Assembly (NCBI GenBank): GCA_963792895.1
Contig: CAWBYA010000008.1
Coordinates: 248,001-312,000 of the forward strand
Length of the DNA stretch: 64,000 bases
From: UBA6912 sp963792895
Lineage (GTDB): Bacteria > Actinomycetota > Acidimicrobiia > Spongiisociales > UBA5794
Reading direction: 5' to 3'
Position numbers and translations under genes: made by a program
Shown: one piece after another, positions 36,271 to 45,808 of the stretch
How positions within the stretch are numbered: the stretch's first letter is position 1
How the letters are laid out: each line of letters opens with the position of its first letter
The notes under the pieces: generated by a model
The model's database searches: none
What the model was told of the DNA's origin: nothing
Seen by the model: only the letters and a program-made list of their open reading frames with translations

Positions 36271-37707
36271 TCAGATGAGCATCTGGCTCGGGCCGCGTCG
36301 CAGGTAGTGCCCATCCCCCTTCGCGCCGACATAGACATCGCCGTCGACGACGACCTTGCCGCGCGACATGACCGTCACCGGCTTGCCTGCGATCTCCATA
36401 CCGTCGTACGCCGTGTAGTCGACATTCATGTGGATCGTGTCTGCGCTGTACGTGAACGATGCATCGGGGTCGTACAGGACGATGTCGGCGTCGCTCCCAA
36501 CGGCGATGGTGCCCTTCTTCGGGTACATGCCGAACATCTTCGCCGGGTTGGTGCAGCACACCTCGATCCAGCGGTTGAGGCTGAGCCTGCCCTCGACGAC
36601 GCCGCCTTGGTACATGACGTTGAGCCGCTCCTCCACACCGGGAAGGCCGTTCGGAATGAGCGTGAAGTTGCCCTCGCCGAGCCGCTTCTGACGCCCCAGC
36701 TTGCGGGGTCCGTTCAAGTCGTCGTCGTAGAAGAACCCGGCGTGGTCGGTCGATACGATCTGCAGGTCGTTGCGTGCCAGGGCGTTCCACAGGTACTCCT
36801 GGTGACCCTCCGCCCGAGGTCGAATCGGTGTCGAGCACACGTACTTGGCGCCTTCGAAGCCCGCGGCGCAAACGTGGTGCTCCCAGTCGAGCAGCATGTA
36901 GTGCGGGCACGTCTCGCCGAACACATTGGCGCCGCGATCACGTGCCCGGGTCAGCTCGGCGACGCCCTCCTTCGCCGACATGTGAACGATGTAGAGCGGG
37001 CACCCGGCCAGCTCCGCCAGCACGATGGCCCGGTGCACGGCCTCGGACTCGGTCGTCGGAGGTCGGGTGGTGGTGTGGTACTTCGGGTCGGTGTTCCCCC
37101 GTTGCACCGCTTGCTCGCGTAGCACGTCGATGGCGATGCCGTTCTCAGCGTGCATCATGATCGTCGTGCCGCTCTCTGCGGCCTGCTGCATGGCGCGGAA
37201 GATCTGGCCGTCGTCTGAGTAGAGCACGCCGGGGTACGCCATGAACAGCTTGAAGCTGGTCACGCCCTCCCCCACGATGGCGTCCATCTCCTTGAGCGAC
37301 TCGTGATTCACGTCGCCGACGATCATGTGGAAGCCGTAGTCGATGGCGCAGTTGCCCTCGGCCTTCGCCATCCAGTTGGCGAAGCCGTCCATGATCCGCT
37401 CGCCCTTCACCTGGACCGCGAAGTCGACGATCGTCGTCGTACCGCCGTGAGCCGCCGCCCGGGTTCCCGTCTCGAAATCGTCCGAGACATACGTGCCACC
37501 GAACGGCAGATCGAAGTGGGTGTGGACGTCGATGGCGCCGGGAATCACGTACTTCCCGGCGGCGTCGATCACCCGGTCGGCGCCGGCCTCCCAGCCATGG
37601 AGGCCGCTTGCGATGCCGGCGATCTTCTCGCCGTCGATCAGGACGTCCGCCTGGGTCGTCTCCGTGGCGGTGACGACCGTGCCTCCTTTGATGAGCGTCC
37701 GCGCCAT
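36271..37707 (-). CDS. hydA: Dihydropyrimidinase / D-hydantoinase
   Basis: 478-aa amidohydrolase that opens dihydrouracil or dihydrothymine to N-carbamoyl-beta-amino acids. The full dinuclear zinc set is present: His62 and His64 (DVHTHFD), carboxylated Lys153 (SFKLFMAYPG), His186 (MMHAENG), His242 (YIVHMSA) and Asp320 (STDHAGF). The length is normal. It is the first gene before mmsA on this strand and belongs with the nitrilase (41604-42449) and aminotransferase (39889-41192), although a TIR gene and a small gene intervene. Confidence 0.94.
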   Translation of the reverse strand: MARTLIKGGTVVTATETTQADVLIDGEKIAGIASGLHGWEAGADRVIDAAGKYVIPGAIDVHTHFDLPFGGTYVSDDFETGTRAAAHGGTTTIVDFAVQVKGERIMDGFANWMAKAEGNCAIDYGFHMIVGDVNHESLKEMDAIVGEGVTSFKLFMAYPGVLYSDDGQIFRAMQQAAESGTTIMMHAENGIAIDVLREQAVQRGNTDPKYHTTTRPPTTESEAVHRAIVLAELAGCPLYIVHMSAKEGVAELTRARDRGANVFGETCPHYMLLDWEHHVCAAGFEGAKYVCSTPIRPRAEGHQEYLWNALARNDLQIVSTDHAGFFYDDDLNGPRKLGRQKRLGEGNFTLIPNGLPGVEERLNVMYQGGVVEGRLSLNRWIEVCCTNPAKMFGMYPKKGTIAVGSDADIVLYDPDASFTYSADTIHMNVDYTAYDGMEIAGKPVTVMSRGKVVVDGDVYVGAKGDGHYLRRGPSQMLI

Positions 37708-37806
37708 CGCTGCTTCCTCCCTCGGCTGGGCGATCGTTCGGTCCCCCGATACTACCGAGCGGCTGTGACGCCGGCCCGGCAGAGCTGCCCAGCGCCGGCT
37801 TTCACC

Positions 37807-39475
37807 TCACGAGGTCCACGCGGTGACGACCTCCTGCTCGACCGGGCACCGGGTGAGGTCGAAGTCCGCCGGCACCTCCACGATCATCTGACGGACACCG
37901 GGACCTGCGACGGTGGCGACGACGGAGGTCGCCGCCACGGCCGCGTCCACGACGTCGAAGAGGAAGCGGACTTCGAGCGTCGCCGCCCCCGCGCCGTAAC
38001 GCCAACCTCCCACGACCTTGCTCGGGTCTTGGACCTCGTAGCAGAAGGTGGCTGCCGCCAACCCGCTCACTCCCTCCTCCAGATCGCCTGCTACCGCTGC
38101 GGCGCGGTACGTCCCGTCACCGGATCTCTCGAGGTAGTCGGTGGGCAACGACGTCGGCAGGATCACAGATCCGAGGGCCACGGGCTCCACCTGGCCGGAG
38201 AGCGTCACGGTGACCTCCCGCATGAGGAACTCGGCGTCGAGGCTGGCCGGGAAAGCGCCGCTGTCCTCGGTGGGTTCGGCCGGACCAAAGGCGACGGTCA
38301 CGTCCGGCGGGTTGCCGAGCGGGAAGGAGCGTTCATCGTCCGAGAACGCAGTGAGCACCGTGGTCCCGGCGTAGTCCAGCGACGTCGACCCACTGCCCGA
38401 CACTGCCACGGCGACTCCTCCACCGCCGATCGCAACCGCAGCAGCGGCAATGCCGATCTTCGCGACGAGAGCTGCTTCCGCCCAGGCACTGGAAACAGCG
38501 GAGAGGACCGATCCCGTCTGAGGAACCGTTGCGAGCATTTCGGGCGCAGCGGCATGGGCCACGAACGACGTACCGGAGCCGGTTGCGAGCGACGAGCCGG
38601 TCGTCGCCTGAGCAATTCCCAGCCCCGCGAGCACGCCAGCGCCGACCAGGCCGGTACCGACCAGGGCAACCGTTGCGATCGACGGATGTTCGTCCGTCGC
38701 TTTGATCCTCGACTCGACCACCTCGCTCGGCTGCTCAGCGCCCCCGACGACGATGGCGTCGGGCCACCTGCGGGCAGCGGCCCGCAGCCGTCGCGGGGTG
38801 ACGAGGTAGGCGCCGGCAGCGAAGCGACTGAGCCGCTGCGCATCGATCGCCTTGCTCCGCTTGAGCTCCTCCACGAAGGCGTGGAGCGGTGCCTGCGCCT
38901 CGTCATCCCCGATGACCAGCACCGACCCCGGATGTTGGGTTCTCAGGGCCTCCCACACGCCCACGAGAAGATGCTGATAGTCCGAGCTCTTCGGCATGGC
39001 CAGATCGCCGTGCGTGGTACTGATGAAGTGGTGGTTGCCGAACAGCGGCTCAACCGAAGCAGGGAGGTCGGCAGGCGGCCCCTCGCGATCTACCAACACG
39101 GGCACCGGGATCGCCCGGCTCTCCTCATCCAGCGTTGCCGCAACCTCACTGCGCACGGGATCATCGTCTTCATCGATCCGGCGCGACCCGTCAGCCTTCT
39201 CCCCGACCCACTCCGGCCCGACGAGAAAGACGGCCGCGTCAGATTCCGCCAGCGACTCCTCGATCGCGTCACTCCATACCTGGCCCACGATCAGGTCGTC
39301 CTCGTCGCGAAAGACGTTTTGCGCCCCGATGTCTGCCGCGCAGCCGAGCCGAGAGCTTCGCAACGGTCTCTCGAGTGTCGTCTCTGCGATACGACAAGAA
39401 GACCTTGGGCGGCGAATCGACCCGACCGTTGGCCAGCGCAACCGTCGCTGGGGAATCGTGCTCGAGGTCGCTCAT
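37807..39475 (-). CDS. TIR-domain membrane protein, apparent frameshift in the TIR domain
   Basis: Reconstructed 555-aa protein. The ATG at 39475 leads to PPKVFLSYRRDDTRETVAKLSARL, the start of a TIR domain (about residues 23-45). The rest, ADIGAQNVFRDEDDL, AIEESLAESDAAVFLVGPEW and DPVRSEVAATL with the conserved Glu near residue 110, lies in the next frame. Removing one base at about 39340 joins them. After a middle domain come two hydrophobic segments (VALVGTGLVGAGVLAGLG and IGIAAAAVAIGGGGVAVAV) and a ~170-residue unrecognised C-terminal domain, probably outside the cell. The gene sits within the pyrimidine locus. TIR proteins often act in defence as NAD-consuming enzymes; that is family knowledge only. 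Confidence 0.78.
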
Positions 39476-39591
39476 CGTCCGTCTCCAATCTCTCCACGGA
39501 CTCGATCGCTGCGCGGGCCGCGTGATACCGACCATACGCGCGAGCACGGCGAGCGGCATGCCGCAGTGCGCCGCTCCCGAATGCACGGGAA

Positions 39592-39828
39592 TCAGTTGCG
39601 CCGGCTCGGTGGATGGTCCATGCCCATGTACACGCCGCCGATCTCGAGCTCGTCGAGCATCTGGGTGATCCGCTTGTCGCGCGTCTCGACGCGTTGTGCG
39701 CGGCCAATCCATGCCAGGTAGTCGTTGCGCTGGTAATAGGGCCGCGCTGCATACGCGTCGAAGAGGCCGTGCTCCTCGAGCTCGCGTCGCACATCGTCCG
39801 GCATCGGCTGTTGGGGACGTCTCGACAT
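39592..39828 (-). CDS. YdeI/OmpD-associated (OmdA) family protein, short
   Basis: 78 aa with the OmdA/YdeI core: DDVRRELEEHGLFDAYAARP then YLAWIGRAQRVETRDKRITQMLDEL. The family is annotated as bacteriocin-protection or OmpD-associated, with no proven activity. This copy lacks the long N-terminal part of larger YdeI proteins. TAGCAT lies seven bases before the ATG at 39828, so it is probably leaderless with its own promoter, rather than part of the aminotransferase operon. Confidence 0.8.
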   Translation of the reverse strand: MSRRPQQPMPDDVRRELEEHGLFDAYAARPYYQRNDYLAWIGRAQRVETRDKRITQMLDELEIGGVYMGMDHPPSRRN

Positions 39829-39888
39829 CACCGGGATGCTACGGGCGGCGCCGAAACCCGCCGGGCACCGTTCGCGTCGCGGACGGCA

Positions 39889-41192
39889 TCACTCCGCGGT
39901 CGCCCTCCGCACCGCATCGCTCAGCAGACCCAACCCATCCTCGGCCTCCTCTGCCGTGATGCTGAGTGGCGGGCGCGACCCGCAGCACGTTGCCGTGGAG
40001 GCCGCCTTTGCCGATCAGCAGCCCGCCGGCTTTTGCCTCCTCCATCACGCGCGCCGTCGTCGGGCCGTCGGGATCCTTCGTGCCGGGCACGATGAATTCG
40101 ACTCCGATCATGAGGCCCTTTCCCCGCACATCGCCGATGTTGGCGACCTCCTCGGCGAGGTGGTGGAGCCCGTCCTTCAGCTGCTGGCCGATCTTGTAGG
40201 CGTTGGTCTGGAGGTCCTCCTCCAACACGTACTCCAGGTTCGCCAGCGCTCCAGCCGTCGAGAGCGGGTTGCCGCCGAAGGTGGAGATCGAGTTGGCTGC
40301 GATGCAGTCGACGATCGTCCCGCCTCCCTACCACGCCGGCCATGGCCAGGCCGTTGCCGAGACCCTTGGCGAACGTCAGGAGGTCGGGCGTGATCCCGTG
40401 GGACTGATAGCCCCAGAAGTGCTCGCCGGTCCTCCCCCACCCGGTTTGGACCTCGTCGCTGATGTAGAGGATGTCGTGCTGGTCGAGCACCTCCTTCAAC
40501 CCGCCGTAGAAGCCGTCGGGCGGGGTGGCGAACCCACCGACGCCCTGGATCGGCTCGGCGATGAGACAGGCCACGTCGCCCGAGGTGGCGATGCGCAGCA
40601 GGTCGCGCAGATCCTCCTTGCACGCTTCGGTGTAGTCCTCGTCCGAGAGGTGACCGAACGGGCTGCGATACATGTAGCCGCTCTGCACGTAGACCGTGTG
40701 GAACGGCGTCAACGAGGTCGCCGACCACGAGCGATTGCCGGTGATGGCAACAGTCGAGTGGGACTTGCCGTGGTAGCTGTTGCGCATCGCCAGCACCTGG
40801 TTCGACTTGCGGTACTGGGTGGCCATCATCAACGCCGTGTCGTTGGCCTCGGTGCCGGAGTTGGTGAAGAAGACCTTGGCGTCGGGGATGCCGGACAGCT
40901 CGGCGATCTTCTCGGCGAGCTCGATCTGCGACTCGATCAGGTACAGCGTCGAGGTGTGAAGCATCTTGTCGGCCTGCGCCTTGATGGCCGCGACCACCTT
41001 GGGCACTTTGTAGCCCGACATGGTGGTGAGGATGCCACCGAAGAAGTCGAGGTAGCGGTTGCCCTCTGCGTCCCACACATGTCGACCTTCGCCGTCGACG
41101 ATCGCGATCGGCTCCTCGTAGTAGAGGGCCATCCACGACGGCAGCACCGCCCGGTGCCGCTTCAACAGCTGTTCGTGCTTACCCACGTTCAT
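39889..41192 (-). CDS. Class III PLP aminotransferase (beta-alanine/beta-aminoisobutyrate type), two apparent frameshifts
   Basis: Reconstructed 433-aa omega-aminotransferase (AGXT2-like). The N-terminal part has YLDFFGGILTTMSGY, NSGTEANDTALMMA, EPIQGVGGFATPPDGF, DEVQTGWGRTGEHFWGY and PDLLTFAKGLGNGLAMA, with the PLP Lys. The frame breaks at about 40319: dropping one base gives IVDCIAANSISTFGGNPLS and YVLEEDLQTNAYKIGQQL. A second one-base excess at about 39970 hides the true end PLSITAEEAEDGLGLLSDAV with the stop at 39889. In this context it would pass the amino group of beta-alanine to pyruvate or 2-oxoglutarate, feeding MmsA. Read literally the protein would lack its C-terminal third. Confidence 0.88.
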
Positions 41193-41592
41193 CCCTTCCG
41201 TTCCCGAGCCTTTGCCGCGTCGACTCGCTCACGCGGTCTCGCGGACGCGGCATGTACCACTCGACGAAGTCGGCGCATCTGCCGTCGACGAATCGCATCA
41301 CCCACAGATTCACGTAGCGCTTGCCCTCCGCCGGATAGTCGGTTTCGCCCTTCACCACCGCGGTGTCGCCTTCGATGACGAGAGGACGGTACGAAGCGTC
41401 CCATGACCCCGGTTCGTCCTGCTCCGCCAGCCATGCGTGGGCGATCGCCTCGGCGCCGACGACTGGATCATCCCACGGGCGGTAGGCGTAGCGGGCGTCC
41501 GGCGTGAACAGCGCGACGATCGCATCGCGGTCGTAGGACCGCCATGCAGCGACGTAACGATCGAGCCACCGCTGGACGTCTTCGTGGGTCAC
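41179..41592 (-). CDS. SnoaL-like / NTF2-fold protein
   Basis: 137-aa small cone-fold protein: WLDRYVAAWRSYDRDAIVALFTPDARYAYRPWDDPVVG is the SnoaL/NTF2 signature, followed by KGETDYPAEGKRYVNLWVMRFVDGRCADFVEWYMPRP-type strands (given here only as landmarks KGETDY and FVEWYMPRP). The GTG at 41592 is 11 bases after the nitrilase stop, and the gene end overlaps the aminotransferase start by 14 bases. A catalytic or binding helper role in pyrimidine breakdown is inferred only from position. Confidence 0.82.
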   Translation of the reverse strand: MTHEDVQRWLDRYVAAWRSYDRDAIVALFTPDARYAYRPWDDPVVGAEAIAHAWLAEQDEPGSWDASYRPLVIEGDTAVVKGETDYPAEGKRYVNLWVMRFVDGRCADFVEWYMPRPRDRVSESTRQRLGNGRDERG

Positions 41593-41603
41593 TGGCGCCT
41601 CGG

Positions 41604-42449
41604 TCAGGGTTGGACGAGGTCCTGATAGGCGTCTGGCCGACGATCGCGGTAGAACGCCCAAGTCTTCCGCACCTCGTCGACCATGTCGAGGTCGAGGTCG
41701 CGCACGACCAGTTCCTCGTCCTTGTCGGAGGCGGCGTCACCAACGATCTGGCCCCGCGGGTTCACGAAATATGACGAGCCATAGAAGTCGTTGTCACCGT
41801 ACGGCTCGGTGCCGACGCGATTGATCGCACCGATGAAATACTCGTTGGCGACCGCCGCCGCCGGCTGCTCCAGATTCCAGAGGTACATCGACAGGCCTCG
41901 GCTGGTGGCCGACGGGTTGAACACGATCTTGGCGCCCTTCAGCCCGAGGGCGCGCCAGCCCTCCGGGAAGTGGCGGTCGTAGCAGATGTACACGCCAATG
42001 CGCCCTGCGGTGCGGGTGTCGAAGACCGGATATCCGCCGTTGCCGGGACGGAAGTAGAACTTCTCCCAGAAGCCGTTGACGTGGGGGATGTGCTGCTTGC
42101 GGTACTTGCCCAGGTAGGTGCCATCGGCGTCGATGACGGCGGCGGTGTTGTAGAAGAAGCCATCGTCCTGCTTCTCGAAAATGGGTACGACGAGCGCCAT
42201 CTCCGTCTCTCGAGCGAGGTCCTGCATCAACTTCGTCGTCGGGCCGTCGGGGATCTGCTCCGCGTAGTCGAAGTGCTCGTTCTCCTGCACCTGGCAGAAA
42301 TACGGCCCGTAGAACAGCTCCTGGAAGCACATCACCTTGGCGCCGTCCTGGGCTGCCTTCCGGGCGAAGTCGGCGTTCTTCTCGATCATCGAGTCCTTGT
42401 CACCCGTCCACTCCGTCTGGACGATGGCGGCCCGCACGACGTTGCCCAT
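41604..42449 (-). CDS. N-carbamoyl-beta-alanine amidohydrolase (beta-ureidopropionase), nitrilase superfamily
   Basis: 281-aa carbon-nitrogen hydrolase releasing beta-alanine, ammonia and CO2 from N-carbamoyl-beta-alanine. The Glu-Lys-Cys triad is visible: Glu44 in CFQELFYGPYFCQ, Lys118 in YRKQHIPH and Cys156 in VYICYDRHFPEGWR. The sequence matches the eukaryote-like beta-ureidopropionase branch (NPSATSRGLSMYLW). It is the first gene of a nitrilase, NTF2, aminotransferase unit and is preceded by a strong hairpin (42512-42554). Confidence 0.92.
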   Translation of the reverse strand: MGNVVRAAIVQTEWTGDKDSMIEKNADFARKAAQDGAKVMCFQELFYGPYFCQVQENEHFDYAEQIPDGPTTKLMQDLARETEMALVVPIFEKQDDGFFYNTAAVIDADGTYLGKYRKQHIPHVNGFWEKFYFRPGNGGYPVFDTRTAGRIGVYICYDRHFPEGWRALGLKGAKIVFNPSATSRGLSMYLWNLEQPAAAVANEYFIGAINRVGTEPYGDNDFYGSSYFVNPRGQIVGDAASDKDEELVVRDLDLDMVDEVRKTWAFYRDRRPDAYQDLVQP

Positions 42450-42511
42450 ACGCTCTCCTTCTTCTGACTCTGAACAAAATGTACTAGGCGCCGGTCCTCG
42501 CGTCGGACGGG

Positions 42512-42554
42512 GGAGTCTGAGGGGGAAAGCTCCGCGCCTTCCCTCTCAGACTCC
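42512..42554. terminator. Long hairpin between the solute-binding gene and the nitrilase gene
   Basis: Arms GGAGTCTGAGGGGGAA and TTCCCTCTCAGACTCC pair over 16 positions with one mismatch around an 11-base loop. It lies 30 bases after the solute-binding protein stop (minus strand) and 60 bases before the nitrilase start, so it likely ends the transporter transcript. Confidence 0.6.
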
Positions 42555-42584
42555 TCGAGGCGGCTTGCCTGTAGCGAAGCTGAA

Positions 42585-43715
42585 TCACTCGCCGCCCGGT
42601 CGCAGCTCGATGGTGCGCCGCTCGTAGCCGGAGCCCTTCACGTCGAGCCCTGCGCCTTCGAGCGCATCCACCGCCGCCTGCGCGAGATCGGTGCGGAAGG
42701 CGTCTGCGCCGATCTCGACACCTTGCAGCTCGGGGATCTGTGAGGTCGCGACCTCGACGGTCTGGTCCCACAGACTCTGGTTCATGACCCCGATGCCGTT
42801 CGTGGCGGGGAAGATCAGACCCAGGATCTCGTTGAGCTGCCATTGCTGATGCGATTCGCCGAGCGTCGAGCCGTTGTCGAGCACGATCTGCGCACATTCG
42901 TCGAATCCGTCGATGCAGTCGATCCAGCCGCGGAAGCTGGCCTTGAGGAACCGAGTGGCGATGTCCTCGTTGCCTTCTCCAGCAATCCAGTCGGCGTTCA
43001 CCCACACCGCATCTTGGAGCATCGCGGTGCCGACGGACGGATCGTTGAAGTCGATCACGGTGAGGTCTTCGGGTTGGTAGAGCTCGCCCGTCTCGGGGTT
43101 CTCTGCTTCGAGGACCTGGGCGTACTCGTTGTAGATCATCGCCTCCGCAGCATCGAGCTCGCCGTTGAGCAGTGCGAGCATGTCGAAGGACTGGCCGATG
43201 AGCTCGACGTTCTCGACGCCGAACTTCTCGATTGCGGCGGTCAGCTCGAACTCGTTCCCGAAGCCCCAGTTGCCGACCGTCTTTCCCGCCCAGTCGGCCG
43301 GCTCGGAGATCCCCGTGTCGGCGAACGACACCATCAGTGTTCCGGAGCGCTCGAAGACCTGGCCGATGTTGACGATGTCGGCGCCCTGCGTGCGGGATAC
43401 GAGGGCCTTGGGCACCCACGCCAGTCCAAACTCGGCGCCGCCGGTCGCCAGGACCGTTTGTGGCACGATCTCGACTGCTCCCTCGAGGATCTCGACGTCG
43501 AGGCATTCGTCCTCGTAGAAGCCCTTGTCCTTCGCGACGAAGTATCCGGCGAATTGCGCTTGGGCCACCCACTGCAGCTGGACGCGAACCTCGTCGACGG
43601 TATCGCACGTGCCGCTGCCGAGCGTGTCGTCATCTCCCCCGCAGGCAGCTGCGACCAGAGCCAGCACCGCGAAGAGCACGGCGAGGCGCCGCCCTCGTTG
43701 CATGTTCATCATCAT
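42585..43715 (-). CDS. ABC transporter substrate-binding lipoprotein, NMT1/ThiY type
   Basis: 376-aa solute-binding protein. The N-terminal signal ends in lipobox LVAAACGG (Cys about residue 25). VRVQLQWVAQAQFAGYFVAKDKGFYEDE is the NMT1/THI5-like signature seen in pyrimidine-precursor, riboflavin and nitrate/sulfonate binders. Its position before the beta-ureidopropionase gene and after a matching permease-ATPase-permease set suggests a pyrimidine, hydantoin or related ligand. Several Met codons crowd the start, and the first (43715) is used. Confidence 0.88.
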   Translation of the reverse strand: MMMNMQRGRRLAVLFAVLALVAAACGGDDDTLGSGTCDTVDEVRVQLQWVAQAQFAGYFVAKDKGFYEDECLDVEILEGAVEIVPQTVLATGGAEFGLAWVPKALVSRTQGADIVNIGQVFERSGTLMVSFADTGISEPADWAGKTVGNWGFGNEFELTAAIEKFGVENVELIGQSFDMLALLNGELDAAEAMIYNEYAQVLEAENPETGELYQPEDLTVIDFNDPSVGTAMLQDAVWVNADWIAGEGNEDIATRFLKASFRGWIDCIDGFDECAQIVLDNGSTLGESHQQWQLNEILGLIFPATNGIGVMNQSLWDQTVEVATSQIPELQGVEIGADAFRTDLAQAAVDALEGAGLDVKGSGYERRTIELRPGGE

Positions 43716-43812
43716 GTCCTCTCCCTCCCTCTCAGGCTGGTCAGCCTATCGAGTCGATACGACGGGTGCCGGGCGCAGTGCCGGCGAGAGAGTCGCACGC
43801 GATCACCCCCAG

Positions 43813-44126
43813 CACGCAAGCACGAGTCCCCGCAGCGAACCCCAACGTGACCGCCGCCACGCGACCACGCCCAGGGACACGCAAGCACGAGTCCCCGCAG
43901 CGAACCCCAACGTGACCGCCGCCACGCGACCACGCCCAGGGACACGCAAGCAGCAGTCCCCACAGCGAACCCCAACGTGACCGCCGCCACGCGACCACGC
44001 CCAGGGACACGCAAGCAGCAGTCCCCACAGCGAACCCCAACGTGACCGCCCCAGGCGATCGCCCCCAGCACGCAAGCAGGAGTTCCCGCAGGAAACTCCA
44101 ACGTGATCGCCGCAGGCGATCACGCG
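43813..44126. repeat. Five tandem copies of a 58-65-bp intergenic repeat
   Basis: Copies start at 43813, 43878, 43943, 44008 and 44069. The first three are 65 bp and close to identical; the fourth and fifth diverge and are shorter (61 and 58 bp). Each contains CACGCAAGCA...AGTCCCC, AACCCCAACGTGACC and a GATCGC/GACCAC end. On the minus strand the unit can fold (GGAGTTTCC-TGC-GGGAACTCC in the last copy). They fill the gap between permease and binding-protein genes, and the last copy overlaps the permease stop. Confidence 0.9.
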
Positions 44127-45014
44127 TCGTCAGCCGCCCGGAACGAGACGTGCCACGGCATCACGAGGCGCTCGGTGAGAAGCACGGAGCTGTAGAGGGC
44201 GATGCCCATGATCGATGCGACCAGGATGGCCGCCCAGGCATCGGGGTACACGAAGAGGTTTGCCTTGGCGATGATGTACTGGCCGAGGACGTCTTGTGGC
44301 CCCCCGAAGTACTCGGCCACGATCGCGGCGATGATCGCAAGCGCACTCGCCACCTTCATGGCACTGAAGAAGTACGGCAGAGCGTGAGGAATCCGCACCT
44401 TCCGCATCATCTCGCGCGGAGCTGCCGCATACGACCGCAGCAGTTCGATCTCGGCAGCATCCACCTCGATGAGTCCACGAGTCGTGTTGATCATCACGGG
44501 AAAGAACACCACGACGGCGACGACAGCCATCTTGGAGACTGGGCTCGTTATCGAGAACCATGCGTTCATGATGGGGGCCAGCGCGATGATCGGCACCGAG
44601 TTGGCGGCGATGGCGAATGGCATCAGCCCTTCCCGGACCCTCACCCACCGCACCGTCGCCAGGGCAACGAGAACCCCGAGCACCGTCCCGGCGGCCAGCC
44701 CGCCGAGTGATTCGATGAGGGTGTTCCATCCCGCACCCCAGATCTGTGCCGGACGTGGCGAAGAAGCGCTCGACGATCTTGCTGGGCTTGGGAAGCACGA
44801 ATGACTGCACGTCGAGCGCTCTCGTGAGGACTTCCCACACGACGATCACGGTGACGAACGCAACGATGGCAGGCGTGGCATGGCGCAGCCGACGGGACAA
44901 GGCTGCGGGAGTGAGCGTGCCTGCCGGAACGTCGCCCTCGAAGGCGGACAGCACATCGGTGTCGTGGCTCTCGAGTATGTCGAGATCCCGTTCGACGTCG
45001 TCGTGGTGGCTCAT
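44120..45014 (-). CDS. ABC transporter permease (NMT1-type importer), apparent frameshift
   Basis: Reconstructed 297-aa permease. The N-terminal cytoplasmic stretch and first helix (TPAIVAFVTVIVVWEVLTRAL) are in one frame up to RFFATSGT. The remainder, IWGAGWNTLIESLGGLAAG, PIIALAPIMNAWF and the EAA-type loop ELLRSYAAAPREMMRKVRIPHALPY, is in the next frame. Removing one base at about 44748 unites them. The ATG overlaps the ATPase stop (ATGA). It belongs to the BPD_transp_1 SsuC/ThiX-like family and is paired with a second permease in the same operon. Confidence 0.87.
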
Positions 45015-45808
45015 GGGGTCTGCCGTTCCCGACGCCGCAGCGCCTCACGCACCTGGGTGATCGTGTCGTAGTACGCCTGCGACTCGCGCGTGTCCTCGTT
45101 GCGGGGATGGGGCAGCCCTGTGGAGATGACGTCGCTGATCTGGCCGGGCCGCGGCGACATCACAACCACCCGAGTCGAGAGGAACACCGCCTCAGGAATC
45201 GAATGGGTCACGAAGATCACCGTCGTTTGCGTTTCCCGCCAGATGCGCAGCACCTCTTGCTGCATGAGCTCGCGAGTCATCTCGTCGAGGGCGCCGAAAG
45301 GCTCATCCATCAGCAGGATCGACGGGCGGAACGCAAGGGCTCGGGCGATGGCCACACGCTGCTGCATACCTCCCGACAGCTGCCACGGGTAGTGGCCTGC
45401 GAAGTCCCCGAGCTGGACGAGACCGAGCATCTCGTGGGCCCGTGCCTGTCGCTCGCTCACGTCCATGATCTCGAGCGGCAGCTCCACGTTCTTCTGCACC
45501 GTTCGCCAGTCGAGGAGCGTCGCCTTCTGGAACACCATGCCGTAGTCGCGATCGAGCCGCGCCTGGTGCGGATCCTTGCCGTTGACGCGCAGGGTGCCGG
45601 TCGTCGGGCGTCGTGAGGTCCCCGACGAGCCGAAGCAACGTGCTCTTGCCACATCCGGACGGGCCGATGAGGGAGATGAACTCCCCCGCCTCGATCGACA
45701 GGTCGATGCTGCGCAGCGCCTCGATCCTTCCGCCTCCGGCACCGAACACCTTGCCGACGCCCCCGCCTCGACGACGAGTTGCGGCGTGCCGGGTCGAGGA
45801 GCGCTCAC
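45011..45808 (-). CDS. ABC transporter ATP-binding protein (NMT1-type importer), two apparent frameshifts
   Basis: Reconstructed 265-aa ATPase of the SsuB/TauB/ThiZ type. The GTG at 45808 overlaps the upstream permease stop (GTGA). After PQLVVEAG the frame changes in a run of five G (about 45763) into GKVFGAGGGRIEALRSIDL and Walker A GPSGCGKSTLLRLV. It changes back at about 45608 to TGTLRVNGKDP, Q-loop MVFQKATLLDW, signature LSGGMQQRVAIARAL and Walker B ILLMDEPFGALDEMTR. One lost and one gained base compensate overall. All catalytic motifs are intact after correction. Confidence 0.87.
   Translation of the reverse strand: MSAPRPGTPQLVVEAGASARCSVPEAEGSRRCAASTCRSRRGSSSPSSARPDVARARCFGSSGTSRRPTTGTLRVNGKDPHQARLDRDYGMVFQKATLLDWRTVQKNVELPLEIMDVSERQARAHEMLGLVQLGDFAGHYPWQLSGGMQQRVAIARALAFRPSILLMDEPFGALDEMTRELMQQEVLRIWRETQTTVIFVTHSIPEAVFLSTRVVVMSPRPGQISDVISTGLPHPRNEDTRESQAYYDTITQVREALRRRERQTP

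Noticed and set aside
43716..44119. TPP or other riboswitch upstream of the ThiY-like binding-protein gene
   Set aside because: The region is entirely tandem repeats. No TPP-type CTGAGA core or partner helix is visible.
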